Of a stretch of DNA of 15,576 nt, positions 7,150 to 15,214 are shown piece by piece. The stretch covers positions 1 to 15,576 of the forward strand of contig CAIRSV010000050.1 in NCBI GenBank assembly GCA_903881265.1, in the 5' to 3' direction. A model generated the notes under the pieces. The model was not told where the DNA came from and made no database searches. It saw only the letters and a program-made list of their open reading frames with translations. Made by a program: the position numbers and the translations under genes. This DNA is from an uncultured Bacteroidota bacterium. GTDB taxonomy: Bacteria; Bacteroidota; Bacteroidia; Chitinophagales; Chitinophagaceae. The first letter of the stretch is position 1. The number at the start of each line of letters is the position of its first letter.

Positions 7150-8823
7150 TTAGCGATATAATTTTTTTACGGTCTCATACCCTTTCTTTTTTCTGCCGTA
7201 ATAATCTACGATACTCCAACTGCATACAGGCCAACAATCATTGAATTGCCAAAGTAATGAACCCATGCATCGACCATTCGAATGACGTTGTGCCTTGATG
7301 GCGGTTTCCAATGCCCGACATTGCAATTCTTGTGTAGCAGAAATAAAGGAAGCAAAATCTGTCACAGGAATCTTTTCCATCTGAAGATAGTTGTTCAGTG
7401 TCTTAAAGCCAGTCGGATGTTTCTGATGTATTTTCATCACTACAGACGATGTATCCATATCCGCGTTAGTTGCAAACCTTCGTATGCTTTCTATATTCGG
7501 CATTGCCTGCATACCGTACTCGCTCATAAAGCGTGGAATTTTTTTTGACATCATAGAAATCGAATCCATACCCCACCACATACCCCAATAATGCGAGTCG
7601 CCATGCGTCATACTTTGTTGTCGTCCCCAGCCATATAAGGGTGAACTTGCAATGTATTGACGACCTGAATCATATTGCTTTACTAACGACGGAATCAATT
7701 CATGGAAGAGTGTGCGATAGTCGTTCCAAAGTTTGGTAGAATCTGCCGATGTCAGATGATATTGTTCCTTCCAACCCCAGTTGTGCCAAGCCTCATCAAT
7801 TTCATTATTGCCGCACCAAAGTACAATGCATTTGTGTTTACGTAATCGAAGAATATTATCAGTCACTTCTTGTTTCACATTCTCCAAGAAACTACTATCC
7901 CCAGGGTACATAGCTCCTGCGAACATAAAATCTTGCCAGACATAAATACCCAACGAATCGCATAAGTCATAAAAGGCATCATCTTCATAGATACCACCAC
8001 CCCAAACGCGAAGCATTGTAAAATTCGCTTCTTTCGCCGCTAGTAATAACTGACGATATCGTTGTTTGGTCAACCTTGGCAGAAACACATCTGCAGGAAT
8101 CCAATTAGCACCTTTCATAAACGTAGGTTTACCATTGACTGTAAAATAAAAAGATTGCCCAATACTGTCATTTTCTTGTACCAATTTTACAGGTGCATAG
8201 CGCGCCATTGCCGGCTTTGCATCCTCGCCATAAATCAATTTCACAGGCCGCCAAACACCACAAGTAATTAGACACGGCGCCCAATCCCACCCAAAATTAT
8301 ATTGCGCCTTACGCACATAGTTTCGATTGTTTTCGCAAGGTCGAAGCACGTTAGATTGTTTAGCAAGACTATCAGTTATTTTTTTTGCACTAAAAAAAAC
8401 AATGCGTAATGTATTGTTCTTGATTTTCAGCCACGACTTCACATCAATCGTATATGTTCTGAACATATTATCTGTGCTGAGAATTTTTACATCATTCAAA
8501 AAAATATCGGTATAGGTATCAAGTCCTTCAAATTTCAACAAGACGTTCGAAAAGGTCTTAAAATTATGCTTCACATCGAAGTGCGTGGCGTATTCCCAAT
8601 TTTGATCAGCAATCCATTGTAGTTTATTTTCATTGTCGCGGTAAAACGGATCAGGAATCAATTTATCATTGAGGAGACTCGTATGAATCGTTGATGTACA
8701 TCCTGTCTTACGCCAAACACTACTGTCGGTGCCTTTGTATGTCCAGTTGGCTTTTAACGTGATGGATTGTGCCAACAAATTGAGATTCAAAAAAAGAAAA
8801 CATAAAGAAAGTACTATTCTCAT
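7150..8823 (-). CDS. GH2 beta-mannosidase-like glycosidase lacking the Ig-like and C-terminal domains
   Basis: The family hydrolyses beta-mannosides from mannan or N-glycan fragments. I start it at the ATG at 8821-8823; a TTG codon just before it is possible but unneeded. A signal peptide (1-19, ending LLAQ) predicts export. The 557 residues contain the N-terminal sugar-binding sandwich (about 20-200, with GWDWAPCLITCGVWRPV) and then the TIM barrel with FMKGANWIPAD, LRVWGGGIYEDDAFYDLCD, VWQDFMFAGAMYPGD and WCGNNEIDEAWHNWGW. E341 in the NNE motif is the acid/base and E435 in SEYG the nucleophile. Typical members have 800-900 residues. Here the Ig-like domain between sandwich and barrel is gone, with VKLIYGED joined within about 12 residues to VKLVQENDSIGQSFYF, and the protein stops right after the barrel at VKKLYR. 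No frameshift is visible. The DUF421 gene lies 29 bp upstream on the same strand, and no SusC/SusD pair is nearby. Confidence 0.88.
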   Translation of the reverse strand: MRIVLSLCFLFLNLNLLAQSITLKANWTYKGTDSSVWRKTGCTSTIHTSLLNDKLIPDPFYRDNENKLQWIADQNWEYATHFDVKHNFKTFSNVLLKFEGLDTYTDIFLNDVKILSTDNMFRTYTIDVKSWLKIKNNTLRIVFFSAKKITDSLAKQSNVLRPCENNRNYVRKAQYNFGWDWAPCLITCGVWRPVKLIYGEDAKPAMARYAPVKLVQENDSIGQSFYFTVNGKPTFMKGANWIPADVFLPRLTKQRYRQLLLAAKEANFTMLRVWGGGIYEDDAFYDLCDSLGIYVWQDFMFAGAMYPGDSSFLENVKQEVTDNILRLRKHKCIVLWCGNNEIDEAWHNWGWKEQYHLTSADSTKLWNDYRTLFHELIPSLVKQYDSGRQYIASSPLYGWGRQQSMTHGDSHYWGMWWGMDSISMMSKKIPRFMSEYGMQAMPNIESIRRFATNADMDTSSVVMKIHQKHPTGFKTLNNYLQMEKIPVTDFASFISATQELQCRALETAIKAQRHSNGRCMGSLLWQFNDCWPVCSWSIVDYYGRKKKGYETVKKLYR

Positions 8824-8852
8824 CAAAGATTTTTTAAACGTAGAAAATTGAG

Positions 8853-9383
8853 TTACGGATTATGCGTCGTCTGTGGTTTCTTTTTTCGTTGGACAGTGCG
8901 GTGCGAATAGTCTTTTGACAACACACTTATATTGCCATCAACTTCTAGCACCGCGAGATCCACATCACTGATATTTTTTACACCATGTTCTCTGACCACT
9001 TGCTCGAGCTCTTGGACCGAGAGCATGGATTTTCGTACATTTTCAGTAATGAGTTGCCCATCATGAATGAGCATCAATTTATCGCCTTGTGCGATATGAC
9101 TGAAACCCGGAAAAGCACGCAACAGAAATTTAAATAAATAGTTGGCAATAAACAGACCAAGTGCTGCTGCAATACCGCCCTCGACTTCATTATTACTTCC
9201 TACCATCGCATTCTGAACACTGTTGCTAATCAATAGGATAAACACTAAATCAATGACAGACAATTGCGACAATTCTTTTTTTCCAAAAATGCGGATAGCC
9301 GCAATGATGAAAAGGTAGATAACAACCGATTTGCCGGCGATAGTAAGGTAGGGTAAAAATTTGTATACTAAATCTGCTATCAT
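8853..9383 (-). CDS. DUF421 (YetF-like) membrane protein
   Basis: The role of this family is not established. Members have three N-terminal membrane helices and a cytoplasmic alpha/beta domain. I start it at the ATG at 9381-9383, which gives 176 residues. A longer frame from a TTG at 9455 would add 24 residues unlike the family. Helices are at about 15-33, 42-60 and 68-88, with the family motifs RIFGKKELSQLSVIDLV (31-47) and ISNSVQNAMVG (52-62). The soluble domain (about 100-157) contains LMLIHDGQLITENVRKSMLS and VDLAVLEVDGNISVLSK, the usual YetF core. The tail is basic (RTVQRKKKP). A TACTTTTA box (9392-9399, minus strand) lies 8 bases before the ATG, but without a -33 partner. The GH2 gene follows after 29 bp, so they may share a transcript without any obvious functional link. 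Confidence 0.9.
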   Translation of the reverse strand: MIADLVYKFLPYLTIAGKSVVIYLFIIAAIRIFGKKELSQLSVIDLVFILLISNSVQNAMVGSNNEVEGGIAAALGLFIANYLFKFLLRAFPGFSHIAQGDKLMLIHDGQLITENVRKSMLSVQELEQVVREHGVKNISDVDLAVLEVDGNISVLSKDYSHRTVQRKKKPQTTHNP

Positions 9384-9625
9384 AATGGGTATAAAAGTAA
9401 GCTGAACTTGAGTATGACGTACTATTTTTTTAGATTGACGTAGTACGATGTGCAATTAGTTAAATGGACATTTCAACCAACAGTTCGTCTACATCCATCA
9501 CTTCAATATACATTCTACGTTTGAACATTCATACATGAGTGATGATAAAATGTGTATTGATGTTGAATAACATACCAATGGAAACCAAGGTGAATGAATG
9601 ACTTGAGCATACAAGCGTATTTATT

Positions 9626-9647
9626 TTCAATGCTTTACTACATTGAA
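9626..9647 (-). terminator. Weak hairpin just after the last gene of the nuo cluster
   Basis: TTCAATG and CATTGAA form a perfect 7-bp stem with an 8-nt loop, 2 bp past the stop codon of the small gene behind nuoN. The stem is AT-rich and is followed by AATAAATAC on the minus strand instead of a T-run, so it may be a processing or mRNA 3'-end structure, or chance. It is the only candidate operon end I can see. The rest of the 9456-9649 spacer shows no gene. Confidence 0.3.
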
Positions 9648-9649
9648 CA

Positions 9650-10039
9650 TTAGCCTTTAAAATCATAATACGGCACATCATCATGGCTCACCGATTCTTT
9701 TTGTTGCCAATAGGCCGCCGTCACAATATGACCATCTGGTGTTTTCAATGTTCGACCGTAAATAGCGTTTGTAGGATTAAACGTATAATCAGATACCCCT
9801 ACCGTAAATGTTTCTGGAGCCTGCGGTGGCAGCGAATTTTCTATTGTTTCGCCTCCATCTTCAATGGCTGGTTTAGCCGCTGCTTTTGGCGCAGGACTTG
9901 GAACAAGCAACACAGTGAAGCGATTGTATTCGAGCAATTGTTTTAAAAATTCAGCGCGCACTGGGTATACATTTTTTTCAATGATACTGCATTTGATGCC
10001 GTCAAGTTCTTCGAATTCGTGATTTTTATTGATTGCCAT
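9650..10039 (-). CDS. Uncharacterised small soluble protein encoded directly after nuoN
   Basis: I cannot assign a family. From the ATG at 10037-10039 the protein has 129 residues; an in-frame TTG at 10051 would add four. It has no signal peptide or membrane helix. Three parts can be seen. Residues 10-46 form an alpha/beta-looking block (ELDGIKCSIIEKNVYPVRAE, then FLKQLLEYNRFTVLLV). Residues 47-76 are a Pro/Ala-rich linker. Residues 77-129 are a beta-rich block with ETFTVGVSDYTFNPTNAIYG and TPDGHIVTAAYWQQ, ending in the acidic/aromatic VSHDDVPYYDF. The start lies 20 bp after the nuoN stop with no promoter between them, so it is most likely the last cistron of the complex I operon. A first block ending in VLLVPSP could suggest a small-ligand or protein-binding fold, but that is a guess. 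Codon use looks like that of its neighbours. Confidence 0.75.
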   Translation of the reverse strand: MAINKNHEFEELDGIKCSIIEKNVYPVRAEFLKQLLEYNRFTVLLVPSPAPKAAAKPAIEDGGETIENSLPPQAPETFTVGVSDYTFNPTNAIYGRTLKTPDGHIVTAAYWQQKESVSHDDVPYYDFKG

Positions 10040-10059
10040 ATTTGTACTCAATTAAGATT

Positions 10060-11460
10060 TTAATTCACTAAGGCTTTGATTGCATCGTAGATCCAACTTA
10101 TTACACCCGTCAATACAATACCTGATCCGCAAATTATTAATGCTATGCGCGTCATAGGATGAATTGTAATTTTTTCAATCGGACGTTCATTCGCATCCAT
10201 AAAAATAGCGCGTACAACACGAAGATAATAATACAATGAAATGATCATATTGATAGCCGCAATACCAATGAACAGATACGAACCTGCAGCGGCGCCCGAG
10301 ATTAATAAAAATAACTTGCCGAAGAAACCTGCCGTGGGCGGTATGCCCGCTAATGAAAATAATGATAAGGCTACTATCCAACTCAGAAAAGGATTTGTTT
10401 TATAAAAGCCTTTGTAGTCATCAATACGTTCTTTCCCTGTAGCGAACGATATCAAGCCCGCCACGCCAAAGGCCGCTAGGTTAGAGAAAATATAAATCAG
10501 GATAAAATAAATCACAGACGTCGTTCCTTGAATTGAATTACTGCTGATGCCAACAAGAATAAACCCTACCTGCGCAATCGATGAAAATGCAAGGAACCGC
10601 TTGAAGTTCTGTTGACGCAATGCAAATAAATTACCGGTTATCATCGTAACGATCGATAAGATCATTACCATACTATACCATATCGTATGATAAGGTTGAA
10701 ACACTTTATATAAGGTTGAGACCAACACGAAAGCGATCGCACCTTTCGAAATCACCGATAGAAATGACGTGACTGCAATCGGAGACCCTTCATACACATC
10801 GGCGGTCCATAAATGAAACGGCACAATAGACATCTTAAAGGCAAAGGCCGTGAATAAAAATATGAAGGCCATGATCTGTAACGCACTCCCATCGAGCAAA
10901 GCCGGTATGTCTGAAAAGCGCAAGGTACCGGTTGCGCCATAGATCAATGAAATACCAAATAACAACACTCCAGATGAGAAGGCAGATGATAAAATCATTT
11001 TCATCGCAGCCTCTGAGGATATTTTTTTATCGAAATGAAAATTAGCTAAGGCTGCTACAGGAATCGTAGCAAGCTCGATGGATAAATAGAACATCAACAG
11101 ATTGCCACTCGAGATAAGAAAAAACATACCTAGTAACGACGACAACATCAGGATAAAAAACTCAGTCAGGTGTTCGCATTTCTGAAACCACTCAGTGAAT
11201 AACAAGGCAATCAAAAGCACGCCACCGTTCAATATATTTTTCTGCAGACTCATCATTGCATTCGTTTGATACATATCATTGAATAAATGACCTTCAGCAT
11301 TCATCACAAATCCAAATGCGAAGTTCCAAACAAGTAAAATTTGTATTAGCAACAACAGCTTATTGTTTGACAACCCCTTGCCCAGTTTAAGGAACAATAA
11401 AATAAAGATGACAGCGGCTATCATCAATTCGGGTTTCATTCGTATAAAAAAATCATTCAT
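10060..11460 (-). CDS. nuoN: NADH-quinone oxidoreductase subunit N
   Basis: NuoN is one of three antiporter-like subunits of the complex I membrane arm, nearest to NuoK/J, and forms part of the proton path. It is full length at 466 residues with about 14 hydrophobic helices. Residues that carry protons in the E. coli subunit are present: E129 in LSIELATIP (E133), K209 in AFAFKMSIVPFHLWTADVYEGSP (K217), K239 in SVISKGAIAF (K247) and K382 in GFFGKLFLL (K395). The proton_antipo_M core runs from about 120 to 410. The ATG is preceded by CTCGAGGCA, with GAGG acting as a plausible ribosome binding site. The gene follows nuoM after 10 bp and leads into a small uncharacterised gene after 20 bp, so it is internal to the operon. 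Confidence 0.97.
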   Translation of the reverse strand: MNDFFIRMKPELMIAAVIFILLFLKLGKGLSNNKLLLLIQILLVWNFAFGFVMNAEGHLFNDMYQTNAMMSLQKNILNGGVLLIALLFTEWFQKCEHLTEFFILMLSSLLGMFFLISSGNLLMFYLSIELATIPVAALANFHFDKKISSEAAMKMILSSAFSSGVLLFGISLIYGATGTLRFSDIPALLDGSALQIMAFIFLFTAFAFKMSIVPFHLWTADVYEGSPIAVTSFLSVISKGAIAFVLVSTLYKVFQPYHTIWYSMVMILSIVTMITGNLFALRQQNFKRFLAFSSIAQVGFILVGISSNSIQGTTSVIYFILIYIFSNLAAFGVAGLISFATGKERIDDYKGFYKTNPFLSWIVALSLFSLAGIPPTAGFFGKLFLLISGAAAGSYLFIGIAAINMIISLYYYLRVVRAIFMDANERPIEKITIHPMTRIALIICGSGIVLTGVISWIYDAIKALVN

Positions 11461-11470
11461 TGCCTCGAGC

Positions 11471-12940
11471 TTATTTTAATTTTTGCATAATTACGTCTGC
11501 GCCCGGACTCACCAATTGATTCAACCAACCCGGCGCTAATCCGATGGCTAAAATACCTATCATCAAGACGATAGCCGCTAGTTTTTCATTCCAAGTAGCA
11601 TCGGATAAATGATTGTATTGTTCTTTTAATGGCCCCATAGCTGTTTTACCTACGGCCCGCAAAATGTAGACTGCCGTGACCACAATACTCATACAAGCCA
11701 TTACTGTAGCCACTCGGTGAAATGTATCAGGATGTTCCCAAGCACCCATAAAAATAGTCATCTCAGCTACGAAGCCACTTAAGCCCGGAAGGCCAAGCGA
11801 ACAAAATCCAACGATGAATAAAAGTGTGATCGTGAAAGGCATCACTTTCAACAAGCCGCCCATTTCATTTACTTGCCTCGTGTGTGTACGTTCATAAATC
11901 ATTCCGATAACGGCAAAAAATAAGGCTGTCATCAAACCATGACTTACCATTTGCATAACAGCACCAGTGATAGCCACTTTCGTCAACATACCTATACCGA
12001 GCAATACAAAACCGCAATGACTGACGGATGAATAGGCATTGATATATTTTAAATCGGTTTGCATCATAGTGGCAAACGCACCATAGAAGATAGCAATGGT
12101 TGACAATACAATCACAATATTGGCATATGCATGCGCGCCTTCCGGCATCAAATACGTGGCTACTCGTAGACATCCGTAACCACCCAATTTCATAGATATC
12201 CCAGCAAGAAACATTGACCCGGCTGTAGGCGCCGATGAATGTCCGTCAGGCACCCAAGTATGAAATGGGAATAACGCAGTAAAAATTCCGAAGCCTACAA
12301 ATAATAATGGATAGCAGATCATCTGTGTTCTGATGGGAAGTTGTAGCTGAGATAATTGCATCAAATCAAATGTCTTACCAGCGCTCAGATAAATACCTAA
12401 CAAACCCAGTAATACGAGCGCCGAACCGCCCATCAACATAAGGGCGAGTTTATTGGCGCTATCTTCCTTTTTACCACTTCCCCAGATACCGATTAGTAAA
12501 TACTTTGGAATGACCGCCACTTCAAGAAAGAAGAAAAGAACAAAGAGGTCTAATGAGATGAAAAAACCATATGCTCCCATACTTAGCAACATCAACAGAA
12601 GGAAAAATTCCTTTGTCATCTTTTCTACTTTCCACGACATCAATACGCCAGCCACAACAACAAAGGACGTCAACAAAATCATAGCGACCGATATACCGTC
12701 CACACCGAGATGCAAACTGATGTTCCAGCTGTTGAATAAATTAGTCTTTTGTTCAAACAACATCTGCGAAGTTTCGCCTTGAGCCCTTGCCTTATTGAAG
12801 GCATAATACAAACCGAGCGATAATAGAAGTTGAATACTTGAACCGATGAACGCTGTCCAACGAACAAGGTTGTTATGTCGCATTATCAAGACAGCCAATG
12901 CTGTGATGATAGGAACCAATAAGAGTACTAATAAATTCAT
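11471..12940 (-). CDS. nuoM: NADH-quinone oxidoreductase subunit M with altered charged residues
   Basis: NuoM is the middle antiporter-like subunit of the complex I membrane arm. The 489 residues form about 14 helices. E140 in FFFLEVAVIP matches E. coli E144, K251 in GISMKLGGYG matches K265, and E393 in GFVAEMTIFMG matches E407. The spacing between K251 and E393 is 142 residues in both proteins. The TM7 lysine of E. coli (K234, in AVKMPVVPLHGW) is Phe here: F220 in GFGIFTALFPFHTW, 31 residues before K251 as expected. At the same time TM5 carries K146 directly after the conserved proline (VIPKYLLIG), where E. coli has Met. From memory, part of the Bacteroidota NuoM proteins share this pattern. 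The gene lies 18 bp after nuoL and 10 bp before nuoN, and no frameshift is visible. Confidence 0.97.
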   Translation of the reverse strand: MNLLVLLLVPIITALAVLIMRHNNLVRWTAFIGSSIQLLLSLGLYYAFNKARAQGETSQMLFEQKTNLFNSWNISLHLGVDGISVAMILLTSFVVVAGVLMSWKVEKMTKEFFLLLMLLSMGAYGFFISLDLFVLFFFLEVAVIPKYLLIGIWGSGKKEDSANKLALMLMGGSALVLLGLLGIYLSAGKTFDLMQLSQLQLPIRTQMICYPLLFVGFGIFTALFPFHTWVPDGHSSAPTAGSMFLAGISMKLGGYGCLRVATYLMPEGAHAYANIVIVLSTIAIFYGAFATMMQTDLKYINAYSSVSHCGFVLLGIGMLTKVAITGAVMQMVSHGLMTALFFAVIGMIYERTHTRQVNEMGGLLKVMPFTITLLFIVGFCSLGLPGLSGFVAEMTIFMGAWEHPDTFHRVATVMACMSIVVTAVYILRAVGKTAMGPLKEQYNHLSDATWNEKLAAIVLMIGILAIGLAPGWLNQLVSPGADVIMQKLK

Positions 12941-12958
12941 TCGTTCATTTTAAACCGT

Positions 12959-14893
12959 TTACATCCAAATATACATACCACATACAGCCAAGGCGATGGC
13001 ACCTGCCAAGAAATAGATCGCATAGTCTTGTACTTTGCCAGACTGAAAACCTTTGATCTTTTCTGAAATTATTTGTGTCGTGTTGCCCGTTGCATTGACC
13101 ATACCATCCACTACATTCTTATCGAACCAAGCAGCCGGTCGACCCACAACATTGAATAGTATTTTCTTCGTGATGAAGAGATATAATTCATCCATATAAA
13201 ATGTGTGATAGGCTGCTTTATACCATGCATTCAGCGAAGAGGCGATAGCATCCGGCTTGCTGTTTTGTTTTTTATATAGCCACATAGCAGTAAGAATTCC
13301 AGCTATCCCTAAGGCAACTGGCGCTATCGAAAATTGCCAATGAAATTCGCTGATTAGCGTCTTGCCATCTGAGCTTACAAATTTTCCAAAAGGAATAAAA
13401 CCGGCTACAGCAGCACCCACTGCTAATAAGACCATTGGCATCATCATAGCAAATCCACCTTCACCGTGATATTCGCTATGTGAGTGATACGATTTGTTCC
13501 AGAAAATACTGAAATATAATCGGAACATATAAAAGGCAGTCAGGCCTGAGGTAAGTAATGCAATCCAATAAATGGTTGGATTATGTTGAAAGGCTGCTAA
13601 CAGAATTTCTTCCTTACTAAAAAATCCGGCGAAGGGAGGAACACCTGAAATAGCAAGACATGCAATCAAAAATGTCACGTGCGTAATAGGCATCTGCTTT
13701 CGCAATCCGCCCATATGTTGGATATCATTGCTATGCACAAGGTGTATCACAGCGCCAGCACCCAAGAATAACAAGGCTTTGAATAAGGCATGTGTAAACA
13801 GATGAAACATCGAAGCGGTATAGCCTAATCCACCCTCACCGCCATACGTTGAAACGCCTAAAGCAAACATCATAAAACCAAGCTGCGACATGGTTGAAAA
13901 CGCAAGGACGCGTTTGATATCAGTTTGCGTGCAAGCAATGATCGCAGCAAATAATGCAGACAGAACACCCACATAGGCAACTACGTGCAATGCATCCGGC
14001 GCCGATATGGCAAACACTGGGAATAAACGCGCTACTAAAAATACACCCGCAACAACCATCGTCGCCGCATGAATCAACGCAGATACAGGTGTAGGACCTT
14101 CCATCGCATCGGGCAACCAGATATGTAAAGGGAACATCGCACTTTTACCAGCTCCACCCACAAACACCAACACCATCCCCCATGTTAAGGCAGAAATGCC
14201 AAGGAAGGATGAAGCCACTGCGGTCTTTAACCCCATCGATGCAGGTGATGTCAATCGTTGTACGAGGGTATTAAAATCTAAGGTGCCTGCATAAAATGAA
14301 AGGATGAGAATGCCAATCAGAAATCCAAGATCGGCGAAGCGAGTGACTATAAATGCTTTCTTGCAAGCAGCGACGGCACTTGGTTTTTCGAAGTAATATC
14401 CAATCAGCAGAAACGATGATACACCTACTAATTCCCAAAAAATATACATCTGAAAAATATTGGATGCAACCACCAAACCCAACATCGAGAAGGTAAACAA
14501 ACCGAGAAAAGAATAATACTTAGCAAACCGTTCTTCACCTTTCATATAACCCAAACTGTAGATATGCACCATGAGAGAAATCAGGGTCACCACCACCAAC
14601 ATCATCGCAGTAATCGGATCGAGTAAGATGCCCATATTAATCGATAAACCTTTTGAAAATTCAAGCCACGTATAGTCGAATAGAATCAATTTTTGATACA
14701 CATCTTGCACATTTCCATACATAAAAAAATAACCGTAAGCCACATAAAAAGCGAGACAGGTGGCAACAAATAACATAGCAGTGCTGATGAGGCCCGACGC
14801 ATTTTTGATATACGAACGACCCAATAATCCCATCAGTAAAAAGCTTGCCAATGGCAGCAATAAGATTAGTAGGATATAGGTAGGGTTAGGCAT
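12959..14893 (-). CDS. nuoL: NADH-quinone oxidoreductase subunit L
   Basis: NuoL is the most distal antiporter-like subunit, with the long lateral helix that runs along the membrane arm. The 644 residues include the N-terminal proton_antipo_N region (SINMGILLDPITAMMLVVVT near 84-104) and the core with E154 in FWELVGVSSFLLIGYYF (E. coli E144). K250 in GGAGKSAMFPLHIWLPDAMEGPTP corresponds to K229, K372 in THALFKALLFLGAG to K342, and K427 with E428 in FFSKEEIL to K399/D400. The C-terminal part (about 520-644) holds the amphipathic lateral helix with the YMDELY motif (566-571) and a final anchor helix. All expected charges are in place, in contrast to NuoM. It starts 6 bp after the nuoK stop. Confidence 0.98.
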   Translation of the reverse strand: MPNPTYILLILLLPLASFLLMGLLGRSYIKNASGLISTAMLFVATCLAFYVAYGYFFMYGNVQDVYQKLILFDYTWLEFSKGLSINMGILLDPITAMMLVVVTLISLMVHIYSLGYMKGEERFAKYYSFLGLFTFSMLGLVVASNIFQMYIFWELVGVSSFLLIGYYFEKPSAVAACKKAFIVTRFADLGFLIGILILSFYAGTLDFNTLVQRLTSPASMGLKTAVASSFLGISALTWGMVLVFVGGAGKSAMFPLHIWLPDAMEGPTPVSALIHAATMVVAGVFLVARLFPVFAISAPDALHVVAYVGVLSALFAAIIACTQTDIKRVLAFSTMSQLGFMMFALGVSTYGGEGGLGYTASMFHLFTHALFKALLFLGAGAVIHLVHSNDIQHMGGLRKQMPITHVTFLIACLAISGVPPFAGFFSKEEILLAAFQHNPTIYWIALLTSGLTAFYMFRLYFSIFWNKSYHSHSEYHGEGGFAMMMPMVLLAVGAAVAGFIPFGKFVSSDGKTLISEFHWQFSIAPVALGIAGILTAMWLYKKQNSKPDAIASSLNAWYKAAYHTFYMDELYLFITKKILFNVVGRPAAWFDKNVVDGMVNATGNTTQIISEKIKGFQSGKVQDYAIYFLAGAIALAVCGMYIWM

Positions 14894-14899
14894 AGTGTC

Positions 14900-15214
14900 T
14901 TAAAATTTCATTTCATCAGTCTTCTCCACATCAATGGATTGAAAGTTTCTGGATAAATTAATAATGATGGCAATTGCAATCGCCGCTTCGGCTGCTGCAA
15001 TGGCAATAACAAAAATGGTGAAGAACAATCCGTCGAGTTTGTCGGCCCACAAGTATTTGTTGAAGGCAACAAAGTTTAGATTCACGCTGTTCAAGATCAA
15101 CTCCACACTCATCAGCATGGTAATTAAATTACGTCGGGTAAAGAAGCCAAAGACACCGATGAAAAAAAGTGCGACACTTACGAATAAGATATGATAGAGT
15201 CCGGGTTGCATCAT
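14900..15214 (-). CDS. nuoK: NADH-quinone oxidoreductase subunit K
   Basis: NuoK is a three-helix subunit that connects the quinone-site region of complex I to the antiporter-like subunits. The 104 residues contain helices at about 6-25, 30-52 and 62-86. The two membrane glutamates are present: E38 in MSVELILNSVNLNF (E. coli E36) and E76 in AIAAAEAAIAIAI (E. coli E72). The start ATG overlaps the nuoJ stop in an ATGA arrangement (15211-15214), a sign of translational coupling, and a second ATG follows at once. The C-terminal tail (RNFQSIDVEKTDEMKF) is charged and cytoplasmic. Confidence 0.97.
   Translation of the reverse strand: MMQPGLYHILFVSVALFFIGVFGFFTRRNLITMLMSVELILNSVNLNFVAFNKYLWADKLDGLFFTIFVIAIAAAEAAIAIAIIINLSRNFQSIDVEKTDEMKF

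Noticed and set aside
8186..8226. Similar short words (CCTGTGAAATTG and CCTGTAAAATTG) on either side of the GH2 domain junction
   Set aside because: A deletion between direct repeats would leave one copy, not two. Both encode P-V-K-L stretches that resemble the normal segments of the family, so the likeness is probably coincidental.
9496..9544. Inverted repeat CATCACT...AGTGATG in the spacer before the DUF421 gene
   Set aside because: The arms are 7 bp and 35 bases apart, with no gene-proximal position that would suggest a function.
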